Source: Cyanobacteria bacterium SZAS LIN-3 (GTDB lineage: Bacteria > Cyanobacteriota > Vampirovibrionia > Obscuribacterales > Obscuribacteraceae). From it: DNA of 32,500 nucleotides. Under the pieces are notes generated by a model, which was given only the letters and a program-made list of their open reading frames with translations, was not told the DNA's origin and ran no database searches. Positions 6,413 to 16,700 of this stretch are shown in pieces. A program made the translations under genes and the position numbers. The stretch's first letter is position 1; each line of letters begins with the position of its first letter. The stretch lies in assembly GCA_018266215.1 (NCBI GenBank), contig JAFEAV010000015.1:1-32500 (forward strand). Direction: 5' to 3'.

Positions 6413-8542
6413 TTACTTCTGCTCAGGCCGGGCCTGGTCGTGCATGAATATCTCGGCAGCACGGAAAACATGGGTGCTGCGGTCGTTCTGGACATTGCCG
6501 ATGGCGTGATTGAGATCCGAAGCGGCCAGGGGAATGAAACCATACTCCGAAACTTTGAAGAGACCATGGGACATTTTGTAGAAATTATCCGCGCGGCTTC
6601 CGGCAGTCAAACCGGCAATCGAGCTCTTACCGGCGTTAATGGCAGACTCGCCGCCCAGGAGCGATCTGGTAGCGCGCCAACCGGTGGCACCCAGACCGAT
6701 GCTGGCGTCGGCCAGGAAATAGACAGACCTGGCCGTGTTGACGTTCTGGCCGAAGCTGCTCTCGCGGGAGCCGGCGTTGTTAAGCAAGCCCGCGCCACCA
6801 ACAGTAGTGCGCAGTAAGCCCTTACCGGCCTGCCCGGCCAGCATACGTGAGCTCAGCTCCAGACCTTCCGCTGTGAACGCCTTCTGGGCACCGCTGCGAC
6901 CCAGGACTTCCAGACCGGCCAGCCCCAATCCGGACATGCGAGCGGCTTTGACCGCGGCACCGACCTCGATCGTGCCGCTCACCACCATGCCGACGTCCAG
7001 GGCTGTCATCAGGGCCTTTTCACCATAATATTTGCCCATCTGCCAGTTTTTGTAGGAGCCCAGATCTCTGGCCTGCTTCACCTCATACCCGCTGTCGGTG
7101 CGCACTACGACAGTGTCGGTAGGATTGTAAGTGCGGGTAATGTCGATCTTATTGCCGACATCGCTCACACCGATCATGTTCTGGTATCCCCACCAGGGCA
7201 CTGACTGGGCCTGCACTTCCTGATGGACAATAATTTTGTTGTTCTTCTCTTCGATGCTGAAGCGACTCTGCAATAAATTGACGTCTTCGGCGCGCTGACC
7301 GGCCGGCACCGGAGCATCCTTGGGAATCAGTCCGAGAAATTCACCGCTGCTGCTGAATAGACCGCGGGTGCCTTTCATCTCGGTATCGCCCCAGTTCAGG
7401 GCGCGCTCAGGATGGCTGGCCACATCCTGCAATTGCGGCGTAACCGGCCGCAAGAGGGCATTAGTCTCGGCCACAAGGGCCTGCAGTTGTTCGGCTCGAC
7501 CTTTGTTCTCCGGCTTTGTCAGATCCCAGGTCTGCGGTAAATCCAGATGAACAGCGCTGATTTTTCCGTTCTTATCCCTGGTGACGCTGGTTGTCGACGG
7601 CAGGACACCGGAGAGCAGATCGCCGCCACCGGCTCTTCTCAGCTCATCGAGTATCTCAATATTGCTGCGTGCAGTCAGAGTCCTGTCGGTGAGCATACCC
7701 ACACTCGAACGCCAGCGGTTGTGATCGCGCTCCATGTCTTCTATCCAACCAGGCGGCAGGTGCAGTCGCTTGACGGTGTCGACAAACTCGGTGTCGACCT
7801 TTTTCAGCACTTCCTGCTGCGCCACCTGCACTCGGGCATCGGCAGCCTGAGCCCATTTCACCGCATCGTCAATGCGCTGCAACTGACTGTCGTCCGGAAT
7901 GACAGCTGTATTGATATTCAGTTCTTTACCCGGTGCTTTTGGTCCATTGCCCGAAGGATCGTCCGCCGGCAAATTGAAATATTGCAAATCTCTGGCGGTC
8001 GCAGGCAAAGCCTTTTTCTCAAGCCATTGCACATACTGCTGGTAGGCCAATTTGGTCTCCGGACCAAACTCCCCGCGCTGCGCTTCCTGCCGGATAGACT
8101 CCTGCCGCCTGGCGATAGAAGCGGTCAAAGCGCTGTCGGCCGGCCCCTTATCGGGAGCCATTACCAGGGGCAAGAAATTACCGACGGTTGCCTGTAAATA
8201 TGACAATCTCTCTTTTTGCCCGGCGTCCGAAACGACAGTCGCATCTCTGACAGACGCGGCCTCGGCCGCAGAGGCGCTAGTGCCGGGCTGGCCGTGCTCG
8301 ACGACCGTCAGTTTTCCGATTACACCTTTATGCTGCAATTGCCGACTGGCGTCGCGAGCCAATTCACCGCCGGCAGTACCACGACCGTTGCCGGCGGCGA
8401 TCATGGCCTGATAACTCTTCTCCAACTGACCGTCAAAGAGACTGTCGGTAATGCTGTGCCCATCTTTGCCGGCAGGACTTGTCGCAGCCTTGTCGCTACC
8501 CGAAGGCCTGGCCGAATCAGATGTGTGTCTATCATCGGTCAT
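6413..8542 (-). CDS. Large leaderless protein of unknown function
   Basis: 709 residues, not recognised. The first 35 residues are polar and disordered (Ser/Asp/Gly-rich). Residues 40-500 are mixed, mostly helical (for example 220-260, with AQAADARVQVAQQEVLKKV). Residues about 510-640 are rich in Gly, Ala, Leu and Val (ALDVGMVVSGTIEVGAAVKA and similar) and could be amphipathic or membrane-inserting helices, reminiscent of the pre-toxin regions of large exported bacterial proteins. There is no signal peptide. The start ATG is one base after the TGA stop of the upstream gene (TGA-T-ATG), so the two are translationally coupled and probably work together. Ordinary coding throughout, no frameshift seen. 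Confidence 0.8.
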   Translation of the reverse strand: MTDDRHTSDSARPSGSDKAATSPAGKDGHSITDSLFDGQLEKSYQAMIAAGNGRGTAGGELARDASRQLQHKGVIGKLTVVEHGQPGTSASAAEAASVRDATVVSDAGQKERLSYLQATVGNFLPLVMAPDKGPADSALTASIARRQESIRQEAQRGEFGPETKLAYQQYVQWLEKKALPATARDLQYFNLPADDPSGNGPKAPGKELNINTAVIPDDSQLQRIDDAVKWAQAADARVQVAQQEVLKKVDTEFVDTVKRLHLPPGWIEDMERDHNRWRSSVGMLTDRTLTARSNIEILDELRRAGGGDLLSGVLPSTTSVTRDKNGKISAVHLDLPQTWDLTKPENKGRAEQLQALVAETNALLRPVTPQLQDVASHPERALNWGDTEMKGTRGLFSSSGEFLGLIPKDAPVPAGQRAEDVNLLQSRFSIEEKNNKIIVHQEVQAQSVPWWGYQNMIGVSDVGNKIDITRTYNPTDTVVVRTDSGYEVKQARDLGSYKNWQMGKYYGEKALMTALDVGMVVSGTIEVGAAVKAARMSGLGLAGLEVLGRSGAQKAFTAEGLELSSRMLAGQAGKGLLRTTVGGAGLLNNAGSRESSFGQNVNTARSVYFLADASIGLGATGWRATRSLLGGESAINAGKSSIAGLTAGSRADNFYKMSHGLFKVSEYGFIPLAASDLNHAIGNVQNDRSTHVFRAAEIFMHDQARPEQK

Positions 8543-8543
8543 A

Positions 8544-10433
8544 TCAGTTAAACGTCGCTCGTTGACTTTCGTCTATTTCAGCTTGATGCGCGTGATAAAA
8601 CTGCAGCACCGCCACTGATACCATGGCCAGACTGAGGGCAGCGCCACGTGCTTCACGACCCATCAAACCACGGATATGTTGCACCAGTTCAATCTTGTTT
8701 TTATCGCCATTGAGCGGCCTACTCAGCTCCTGCTCAGCATATTTAAAACCGGCGATTTGCTCCCTGTCGCCCTGATTGATATTTGACCCCTTACTCTCCA
8801 GGGCCTGGCGATAGCGTTGCATCAGTTTCACTTCTTCAACGGTTAGATGCTCAGGCAGTTCAACCGGTTTGGCCACATCTCCCGGCCTGGCGTTAGCGGG
8901 TAGATCGACTTTGCCGACCTGCGGCTTAGGCGCCGTACCCGGCTCCCATCGACCGTTGCCGCCGACCTGGGGCCGACCAAGATGGGTGGGTTCCGGAACT
9001 GTACGCGCGGCCACGGGCGCCGTGGCCTCCACCGGAGCAGTAACTTCGTGCGCCGCACCCTCAAGTACTCGGCGCAGCCCCTCGGCTTTGTGATTGGCCA
9101 TACGCGTCACGACCCGACCGATAAAAACCCGTTCCACACCGGCACCACCGGCGGCGAAAGCATTACGGTCATTGGCTATTTCAGCCATAATCTTTTCGAT
9201 TTTGACCTGACCGCTATCCACAAGTTTTTTGGCTGACTTGGGCAGCAACTCGTAAAATTCCGCTTTCTTGGCCGGGTCATACAGACCGCCGGACCAGTGC
9301 GAAGTGGCCTTTCTGAAAGAGTCAGTCAGAGAACCAGCGGTAATAACCTGATTATCACCGGGTTTGCCCGGGGTCTTCAAATCAACGATCAAGTTGCCGC
9401 TCTTATCGGCCCTGATATCACTGCCGTCCTCGAGTCTTTGAAAATTTCGCTGTCCCGAAGCCGCTTCTTTGAAGAGCTTGGGATATGCCCTGTGCATGGC
9501 CTCTTCGACAATCACTCGATTGACGGTGCGATCCATTTCGCTGCTGAGATTTTCGGATCCGGTGCGCTTGGAAAAATTAAGCGCGCCGTTTCTCAGCATG
9601 TTGCCGAATTCATCCTGCATGCGAGCCGTCTGAATATCGCCCTGCTGACGCGCTTCAGTAGCCTTTTTCTGAGCCCAGTCGACGACCTTTTGAATCTGCT
9701 GCACTTCCACGGCCTGGTCTTTGACCGGATAAGTGGAGGGGATGGGAAAGTCCTTCATGTTGAAGGGCGAGGGCTGACTGGTCAAATCGTGCAATTGATA
9801 GCGGAAACGATCCTGAAATTCCATGACTCGATCATGCATTTCCGGATTATCGCTGTGCGTATCGAGTGCGCCGGTGCTGCGATCAAACCAGCGCGGCAGG
9901 GCATCCACAACACCGCCGGCGCGCAAGGAGGGCACATTGGTTTTGCCGTTATCGGCAGCTGAAGACTGTTCGCCGGTGCGCGGATCAAGCCGACGCGACG
10001 TGGGATCGAGAAAAACAATATCTCCGGTTTTACGATTGAGCAAAATGATATCGGCGCCAATCTTGTCCAGGGGCGAGTTCATGGCCACCGGCAGAGCTTC
10101 CCAGCCCTGTTTGTCCAGACCTTCCTGCTTGAGCATGAGCTTGGTGTAGTTATAGACGGAGTTTTGCAGGTGCGCCCCACCGTCGGCGTCCTTGGTCAAG
10201 TTGTACTCGAGTATGGCCCGTTCTTTTTGCCGCCACATATCAAAAAACTGCACCTGCGCAGCCGGCATGGGAGTAAGCGGGGCGCCATCGGCCGTGCCGT
10301 CCCGGCGCTCGGTGCGTTCGCCGGTCCTCTGGGCAGCCTGCATGTAGGCGTCAAGCAAAGCCCCGCCGCCGTTTTGCGGCGTGCCGGACTTACCGTCCCC
10401 CTCCTGGTTTCTTCCCTGGTCAAAACCGGACAT
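8544..10433 (-). CDS. Large leaderless protein of unknown function, coupled to the downstream 709-residue protein
   Basis: 629 residues from the ATG at 10433, preceded by GGGGA at a suitable distance; the frame stays open to an ATG at 10559, but the extra 42 residues (Trp-rich, unlike a protein start) are probably untranslated. The N-terminus (MSGFDQGRNQEGDGKSG) is disordered. About residues 125-160 read DKIGADIILLNRKTGDIVFLDPTS, in two strands joined by a turn, recalling the core of restriction-endonuclease-like folds, and a second such hairpin ends in IVDLKTPGKPGD; a nuclease role is only a guess. A Pro/Ala/Val-rich linker (about 465-545) precedes a helical C-terminus with a short hydrophobic stretch (ALSLAMVSVAVLQFY). 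No signal peptide. The stop is one base from the next gene's start. Confidence 0.78.
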   Translation of the reverse strand: MSGFDQGRNQEGDGKSGTPQNGGGALLDAYMQAAQRTGERTERRDGTADGAPLTPMPAAQVQFFDMWRQKERAILEYNLTKDADGGAHLQNSVYNYTKLMLKQEGLDKQGWEALPVAMNSPLDKIGADIILLNRKTGDIVFLDPTSRRLDPRTGEQSSAADNGKTNVPSLRAGGVVDALPRWFDRSTGALDTHSDNPEMHDRVMEFQDRFRYQLHDLTSQPSPFNMKDFPIPSTYPVKDQAVEVQQIQKVVDWAQKKATEARQQGDIQTARMQDEFGNMLRNGALNFSKRTGSENLSSEMDRTVNRVIVEEAMHRAYPKLFKEAASGQRNFQRLEDGSDIRADKSGNLIVDLKTPGKPGDNQVITAGSLTDSFRKATSHWSGGLYDPAKKAEFYELLPKSAKKLVDSGQVKIEKIMAEIANDRNAFAAGGAGVERVFIGRVVTRMANHKAEGLRRVLEGAAHEVTAPVEATAPVAARTVPEPTHLGRPQVGGNGRWEPGTAPKPQVGKVDLPANARPGDVAKPVELPEHLTVEEVKLMQRYRQALESKGSNINQGDREQIAGFKYAEQELSRPLNGDKNKIELVQHIRGLMGREARGAALSLAMVSVAVLQFYHAHQAEIDESQRATFN

Positions 10434-10639
10434 GACAAATCCCCAAACCCAGTCACCACTTGCATTTAAGCCGTTCCAGGCAATCCAAGCCCAGACCTGG
10501 CGACCCTCCTTATATACCCAGGAAAGCCGCCCATTGGACACTATCGGACCCCCGGGCATGGGAGAAATACGAAGAGGTTGTCAAGTGAAAGCTGAGAACA
10601 AGCCTTTCCCGGCCGCCGGATCAATCATTTTCCCCGGGG

Positions 10640-12808
10640 CTATTTTTGCCAGTTCAAATTATTTTGCCAGCTGCCTTCGGCGGGCACCTGATATTTGTGG
10701 GCGGCCGACTCCTGCTTGACCACCGAGCCTGCCCGGTCCAGGATAACCATTTTTACGTCCACTGTCTTACCGGCGGGCATGGGCACGCAAAGTATGTATT
10801 TGCGCTCATCGTCGGAATAAATCATCGGGCCGGCGGCATCCATCCAGGTGGTCCGGCCCATACCCAGAGATGAAGCGTTACCGGTGAGGAAAATCTGCTC
10901 ACCTTCCTGCAGCGGAGCATCCTCGCAGGTGAAGCGCACATTTATCAAACGACCTTCACTGACAAAAAGTTTGACCGGCACGGAATCAACACCACCGGCG
11001 GTGGCAATATCGACGCGCACAGCCCCGAGAGATTTACGAGGAGCGTTGAATACAATTTTGTCGTCATGCCAGCTGGACACGCTCAGGGTTTCATCTCCCA
11101 CAGTAAGCTTGCCCTGCGTCTCTCCAAAGCCCCGGCCATAGACTGTAACCGACGTCCCACCTGCGACCTTGGGCGGACGAACAGCACCAATAACCGGCAC
11201 GGCCGCCCCGTCTTTCCCTTTTGCGCAATTGTCACCGGCCCAGACAATGAGCGATTGCGGCGCCACCTCAAGGCGTCCCAGACCATCTCTTACGACCAGT
11301 TCGGACTGGCCGCCGCCCAGTGCAAACTTGCCGGGATAAACACCGTCGGCCAGTCCAGTCTGCAAACCCTCAAGTCTCAACGTTTTATCGCGGCTCTTGT
11401 TGAGGGCCACCACGGCACAGTCAGAGCCCGCGCGACGGGCAAAGACATAATCGTCGGCAGCGGCGTGCAAGGTCTCCTGACGCCCCAGCACAAGAGGTGG
11501 ACAGCCACTGCGCAGGGCAGAAAGACTTTTGATCAGAGTGTAGCCGGGACTGCCAGCGTCAAAAGAATTCATCCACGGTCTATCATAAGGATCCTCACCG
11601 CCGGCGGTATCATCATGCAAATATTGCTCGGTGCCGTAATAAACAATCGGTATGCCGCGACTGGTAAACAAAAGCGCCAGGGCCAGATGCAGGTCCTTAG
11701 GATCCGGATTAATACTCTGGAAGCGGGCCAGGTCGTGATTGTCGATAAAAGTCAAAAGCGATCGGCTGTCGTTAAAATCAATATCTTCCCGGCTGACCAC
11801 TCTGGCGACGGCTTGCAAATCGCCCCCGGCTTTGCCTTTAAAAGCCTCGCGAATAGCCATGGCCAGGGGGAAATCAAAAAGCGAAACACCGCCGCGATTG
11901 GCGAATTTTACAGCGTCGCGATAGAGCGGATCATCAAGACCGGACATCCACCACTCGCCAAGAATGAGATGATCGCCCTTCTCGTACAGCAGACTGCTCA
12001 ATGTTTCCTGCCAGGCCCAGTTGGTGTGCTTGGCCGCGTCCAGTCGAGTGCCGTCGGCGCCGTGATCACGCAGTTTCTGCGCGGCAATCTTCAAATAAGT
12101 GTCGATGTAGGAATTTTCCTGATTCAGATCACCGAGATAAAAAATAGTGTGGTACTGCAACTGAAAGCGATTGTTGAAATCAGTCACCGCCGGCAAATGA
12201 TTGAAATATTTATTCTTGTCGTTTTCCACATCGGAGCGATACTGCCCACTGCTGAACAGCGCGCCGTACTCGCCGTGATTGTAAGGACTGGTGTGGTTGA
12301 AAGGCATATCAACAAAGACTTTCAGCCCGGCCCGGTGCGCGGCTTCAATCAGGGCGTCGAAATCGGCAAAAGTATTGGCCGGGTCTCCAAAATGCTCTTC
12401 CACCCTCATAAAATCACGGGCATGATATCCGTGATAAGGTGCCACCATCTTGCCTGTAACGTCATTGTCGGCCTTATTGATATTGTCTATTACCGGCGAG
12501 ATCCAGATGGCCGTCACCCCAAGGCCCTTTATATAATCCAGCTTGGCCTTGATACCGGCCAGGTCTCCGCCCCAGTAGGCGCGCCAGTTTTTATGACTGC
12601 CGTCAAACAAACCGCTGCTCTGCGAGGGGTCATCATTGTCACTGCGCCCGCTAAAAAAGCGATCGGTAAAAATCTGATAAACGATATCGCGGTTATAGTC
12701 GGCTGCCAGCGCCGGGGCCGGCTGAAACAAATTGGTCAGAGCAAGCCCCAGGGGCAGCAGGGAGGCAATCAGCGCCTGAAGCCGGAGCAGAGGCCGACCA
12801 GCGGTCAT
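10640..12808 (-). CDS. Secreted alpha-amylase family protein (GH13), CGTase-like layout with IPT and starch-binding-like domains
   Basis: 722 residues. A signal peptide (about 1-35, ending APALA-A) directs export. The GH13 barrel has region I VDMPFNH (167-172), nucleophile Asp257 in TRLDAAKH, acid/base Glu285 in LILGEWW and transition-state Asp356 in FIDNHD. The pattern YWGGDLAGIKAKLDYIKGLG and the domain order catalytic barrel, beta domain C (about 430-525), IPT/TIG (about 535-617), C-terminal beta domain (about 620-722, ending WQNNLNW) match cyclodextrin glucanotransferases and maltogenic amylases. The product could be maltodextrin or cyclodextrin; I cannot decide. Its ATG overlaps the dehydrogenase stop (ATGA), so it is the third gene of the operon. 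Confidence 0.92.
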   Translation of the reverse strand: MTAGRPLLRLQALIASLLPLGLALTNLFQPAPALAADYNRDIVYQIFTDRFFSGRSDNDDPSQSSGLFDGSHKNWRAYWGGDLAGIKAKLDYIKGLGVTAIWISPVIDNINKADNDVTGKMVAPYHGYHARDFMRVEEHFGDPANTFADFDALIEAAHRAGLKVFVDMPFNHTSPYNHGEYGALFSSGQYRSDVENDKNKYFNHLPAVTDFNNRFQLQYHTIFYLGDLNQENSYIDTYLKIAAQKLRDHGADGTRLDAAKHTNWAWQETLSSLLYEKGDHLILGEWWMSGLDDPLYRDAVKFANRGGVSLFDFPLAMAIREAFKGKAGGDLQAVARVVSREDIDFNDSRSLLTFIDNHDLARFQSINPDPKDLHLALALLFTSRGIPIVYYGTEQYLHDDTAGGEDPYDRPWMNSFDAGSPGYTLIKSLSALRSGCPPLVLGRQETLHAAADDYVFARRAGSDCAVVALNKSRDKTLRLEGLQTGLADGVYPGKFALGGGQSELVVRDGLGRLEVAPQSLIVWAGDNCAKGKDGAAVPVIGAVRPPKVAGGTSVTVYGRGFGETQGKLTVGDETLSVSSWHDDKIVFNAPRKSLGAVRVDIATAGGVDSVPVKLFVSEGRLINVRFTCEDAPLQEGEQIFLTGNASSLGMGRTTWMDAAGPMIYSDDERKYILCVPMPAGKTVDVKMVILDRAGSVVKQESAAHKYQVPAEGSWQNNLNWQK

Positions 12809-13710
12809 TTCAATATTTCAATACGTCTGGTATCCATACCCAGACGCTGGGACACATCCAGACTCCACTGCCAGAGCTTGGCACCAAATTTGGTGTCATA
12901 GGACATCTTGGAAGAATTGACTTCACGGCAGTTGACGAAATACTTGCCGGTGGTCGTATAAACCTCCGGAGCTGTCGCCAGATAGACCACGGTCCTGGCT
13001 CCATCAGCCGGTTTAATGCCCAGGGTGCCGGCATAGGTTTGCATTATTTTGCCCACCAGACCGTTATTGGCGCCAAAGTTTGTCGCTACGACACCGGGGT
13101 GCAGAGCATTGACTGTAACCCCGGTAGACTTAATGCTGTAAGCCAGTTGATTGGTGAAAAGAATATTTGCCAGCTTGGTGTTGGCGTAGGTGATGTAGCC
13201 GACCGGCATCTTGCCGCGGAAATTAGGCAGTTCGTTCAAGGAAGCGCGCTTGTGCGCATCGGAAGAGACATTGACGACGCGCGAGGGCGAGCTGGCTTTG
13301 AGCACATCCAGAAGCAAACAGGTAAGCCAGAAATAGGCGAAGTGATTGAGCGCCCAGGTCATCTCGAGACCATCCGGGCTGTTTTGCTTGCGCATAAATA
13401 TAGCCCCGGCATTATTGATCAGCACATTGAGCTTATTGTATTTGGCCAGAAACTCCTGGGACAAGCGCCGCACTTCCACAAAGGAAGAAAGATCGCAAAC
13501 GAAATAGTCGAGGGTCTTGCTGCCGGTTGCAGCCTCAATTTCGGCCAGAGTCTCAATACACTTTTGTTTACTGCGACCGACAATGACCACGGTAGCGCCC
13601 CTGGTGGCAAGCTCCAGAGCCGTCATCTTGCCTATACCAGAAGTGGCACCGGTTACAAGACAAACCTTGCCTCTCATTGATATATCAGGTGGTGCCTGAG
13701 ATTCCGCCAT
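12805..13710 (-). CDS. Short-chain dehydrogenase/reductase (SDR, retinol dehydrogenase-like)
   Basis: 301 residues with a Rossmann fold. Cofactor loop TGATSGIGK (20-28), NNAGA (99-103), active-site serine in VVNVSSDAH (149/150) and the catalytic pair Tyr175/Lys179 (YANTK) are all present. Arg46 after the second strand (VGRSKQK) suggests NADP(H). The sequence style resembles the retinol dehydrogenase/WW-oxidoreductase branch of SDRs, which act on varied lipophilic or small carbonyl substrates, so substrate cannot be named. It starts 24 bp after the methyltransferase-aminotransferase fusion ends, with an AAGGGGA ribosome site, and overlaps the amylase start by four bases. It is therefore the middle gene of a three-gene operon. 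Confidence 0.9.
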   Translation of the reverse strand: MAESQAPPDISMRGKVCLVTGATSGIGKMTALELATRGATVVIVGRSKQKCIETLAEIEAATGSKTLDYFVCDLSSFVEVRRLSQEFLAKYNKLNVLINNAGAIFMRKQNSPDGLEMTWALNHFAYFWLTCLLLDVLKASSPSRVVNVSSDAHKRASLNELPNFRGKMPVGYITYANTKLANILFTNQLAYSIKSTGVTVNALHPGVVATNFGANNGLVGKIMQTYAGTLGIKPADGARTVVYLATAPEVYTTTGKYFVNCREVNSSKMSYDTKFGAKLWQWSLDVSQRLGMDTRRIEILK

Positions 13711-13733
13711 ACAACTGTCCCCTTATCCTCTAA

Positions 13734-16700
13734 TTACTTAGCTGTCTTCTCTAAGAAATTCCGCAAGCGCCGGAGCGCCTCATCGAATCGATCATCGGTC
13801 AAACAAAAACACATGCGCACCATATCTCTGGTGCGCCCCCATTCACCGGGATTGGTCAGAAGCAAGGCCTCGCGGGCCAGGGCCTCCTGTCGGTCGCCCA
13901 GTTTAGCCAGGAGAAAAAGTCCACCGCGGTAGGGTGTGTCGACACCGTCGTGCAGGTTATGCTCGACCAGCAAACCGGTCAAGGCCTCCCGTTTAGCGCT
14001 CAGACTCTTGCGTTTCTCCATAAGATAAGTTTCTACCTCAGCAAAGGACTTTGTCAGGTCCATCATCTGGTGTGGAGCGCGTTGCAAAAAGGCGGAATAA
14101 AGAGCGTCCCAGGCTCTCAAATAAGCCCCGGGAGGAGGACTGATGGCCTGTGCAATTAGCTTTGCCCATTCTTCGTCGGGAGTAACAATAAAACCAAGCC
14201 GCAGCCCACCGGCGGCAAAACTTTTGGAAATACCGTCGGCAATGAAAAGCTTGTCGGCCAGGGGACCAACGGCATGGGAGCCAACCGACAGGGAAGCCGG
14301 AGTCCATTTACCCAGGCGATGATCCGAAAGCAAAAAGAATATTTCATCAGCAAAAACATAAATACCCTGCTGATGGCAGGTCTCGAGCAACGAACGCAGA
14401 CGCTCGGGATCGATGAACAATCCGCTCGGATTATTAGGCTGTGTGAGCCAGAGCAGGTCAGGCTTGCGGGCGAAATTGAAATCCCTGGTAGAAAGGACAA
14501 AAGCGCGCTCGGGGCTGGTGGCGATGGGCAATATTTCCGCCCCGTAATAGCGCAACATCGGATACAGCGGACCATAACTGCCGTCCGGCACCGCCACTAT
14601 CGGGTCCCGACCGAGACGGGCACGAAAAGCCTGAATCAGCGACCCAAAGAGCGGAAAGACACCCTGGCCCAAGACAACACGCTGGCGCGGCAGCTGCACA
14701 TGCCTGGTATGTTTCATGTAAGCGCAAACACGCTCGCTGACAATCTCCGGCAAAATACCGGCATCGTCATTTTCTTCCAGAAATCCCTTGAACAGGCCCT
14801 TTACGAGAATGTCCGGCACCGCCGTTTCAAACTCGCCGTAGTCCATACGAATCAAATCAGGGTCGTCGACATCGACCGGCTTGGGGGCAAAAACCGGATC
14901 CCGGGCAAGCTCAGTAGTGAGGGCGGAAAGGCCAGTGTGATCAGTCTTTGCCGCTTCGGCATGGGGACCGGGAGCGCTGGGCGCGTCGGCGAAGGGGAAG
15001 GTCATAAGGTCATCAAAAAGCCATTCGTACAAAAGTTGAGTGGCATAACAGATACGCGAATAACTCAGCTCACAGCCAATCTCCAGACCTTCCATCCAGG
15101 ACCGGGGCGCGTTGACCAGGAAAGACAATTCCAGATCGCGGCTGATGCTGTTTTTGATCAGGCCGTAGAGAAAGACCAGATTAGCCGGCAGGGGATCACT
15201 GCCCGCCAGACGCAGAGTCATATTGGAGCCGAGTTCGGAGCTGATCAAAAAATTCTCCGAATCATCAATGACATAGATGCGCTCGGGATGGAGGCGTGCT
15301 TGTTGAATCAGAGCCTGCAAATAAATAGGCGAGGGATCGCTCAATTGCTTGGGAGCGATAAAAATCAAGCGCGGCGCCATAAGATTGTCGAGTTCGTTGA
15401 GCTCGCTCAGGTCGTCATTGCCGACCAGCACTTCCAGCCCGGCGCCCCGGGCGGCGACCTTGTAGACCGGCTCGACAGAACGCGAGAGCAAAATTTTATT
15501 GCCCGGCTCAGCCGCCATTTTAAAAATCAGGGACGCCAGCTCGGCGCGACTGGGACCGACAAATATCTGATCGACCGTAGCCGGGTAATAACAAAAACTC
15601 TTCAGATAAACCGCTATCAACTCGCGCAGACCGCGGTCACCGCGCTCGTGAGGATAGGGTATGGTCTTGGCCCGCAGCATCGATTGCGAGAGTCTGCTGA
15701 GGAAGCTGACTCGCTCATCGCCCAGTCTGGAAAAATCAAGCTCTTTGCGGAAACTATCAAGACGCATGCTGGCCAGATTGCGCACGAAGGCAAAGACCTC
15801 GGGCTCAAAGCGAGTGACCGCCTGATAGACAAGCAAATCGTGGTAAATGGTCCGCCCCTGCTGCAAGAGCTTAACGGCGGTCTCAGCCGAAACAGACTCG
15901 GCGCTGTCGCGCGACATGAAGAAGTGGAAGCGGATGCCATGCTCGCGTTCAAGGTCTACGAGAGAAGCCAGATCCGTGTCATCGGCCTGCTGAATGCGGC
16001 GCATCCAGACAAGGTTGCAGTCATAGCCGCGCCGATCAAACATGCCTTCTATGGCGTGCCGTCCCGGTCTGCCGCCAAGCACCAGGGTCATGCGACCGCC
16101 GGCATTGAGACAGAGCTGCGACTGCTCCAGGGCGCGGGCAATAAGAGGCAGACCGAAACGGTCCTCCAGGATGCCCTGCTCAAAGCAGTAATTACTCAGG
16201 TCGTAGAGTTCCTTGGCCGAAAGCGGTTCGGCGCCAGTGCCACTGTCCCCGGCCGGATTGACCGGATTGGGATGAAGCACCTGGGGAATGCAACCAATCA
16301 CATGGTCAAACATTTCCTGCCGCTCCAGCACGCAACCGAGCAGGTCGGAAGTCTCAACCTGAAAGGCTTTTACGATAGGCTCACCGGCCCGACTCAAAAT
16401 ATATTCGCCACCTTCGGTGGTGCCATTGAGCCAGGTATTGAGCCTGGCCAGCAGGCAGGCAACCGGATTCAAATCCAACCCGAGAATCTCGCGCACATCA
16501 GTGACAAGCAGAAGCAAAAGACTGATCCAGCCGGAGCCGGTTCCAATCTCAACAATCTTTTTGCCATGAAATTGTTCTTTTGATTTGAGCAAGCCCTCGG
16601 CAAAAGTACGGCCCCATAGCTCCGGTGAAAAAACCGCCGGGGTGAGAAATAGTTCAATCGGCCGGACCAGGGTGGGCAACTCTACCCGTTTAACAAAAAG

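Noticed and set aside
11066..12901. 611-residue plus-strand open frame opposite the amylase
   Set aside because: The minus-strand frame has all GH13 catalytic motifs; the plus frame shows no domain and arises from rare stop-complement codons.
14274..16583. 769-residue open frame on the plus strand opposite the MMT fusion
   Set aside because: It is a codon-bias shadow: no recognisable domain, no ribosome site, and the minus-strand gene has clear homology over the whole stretch.
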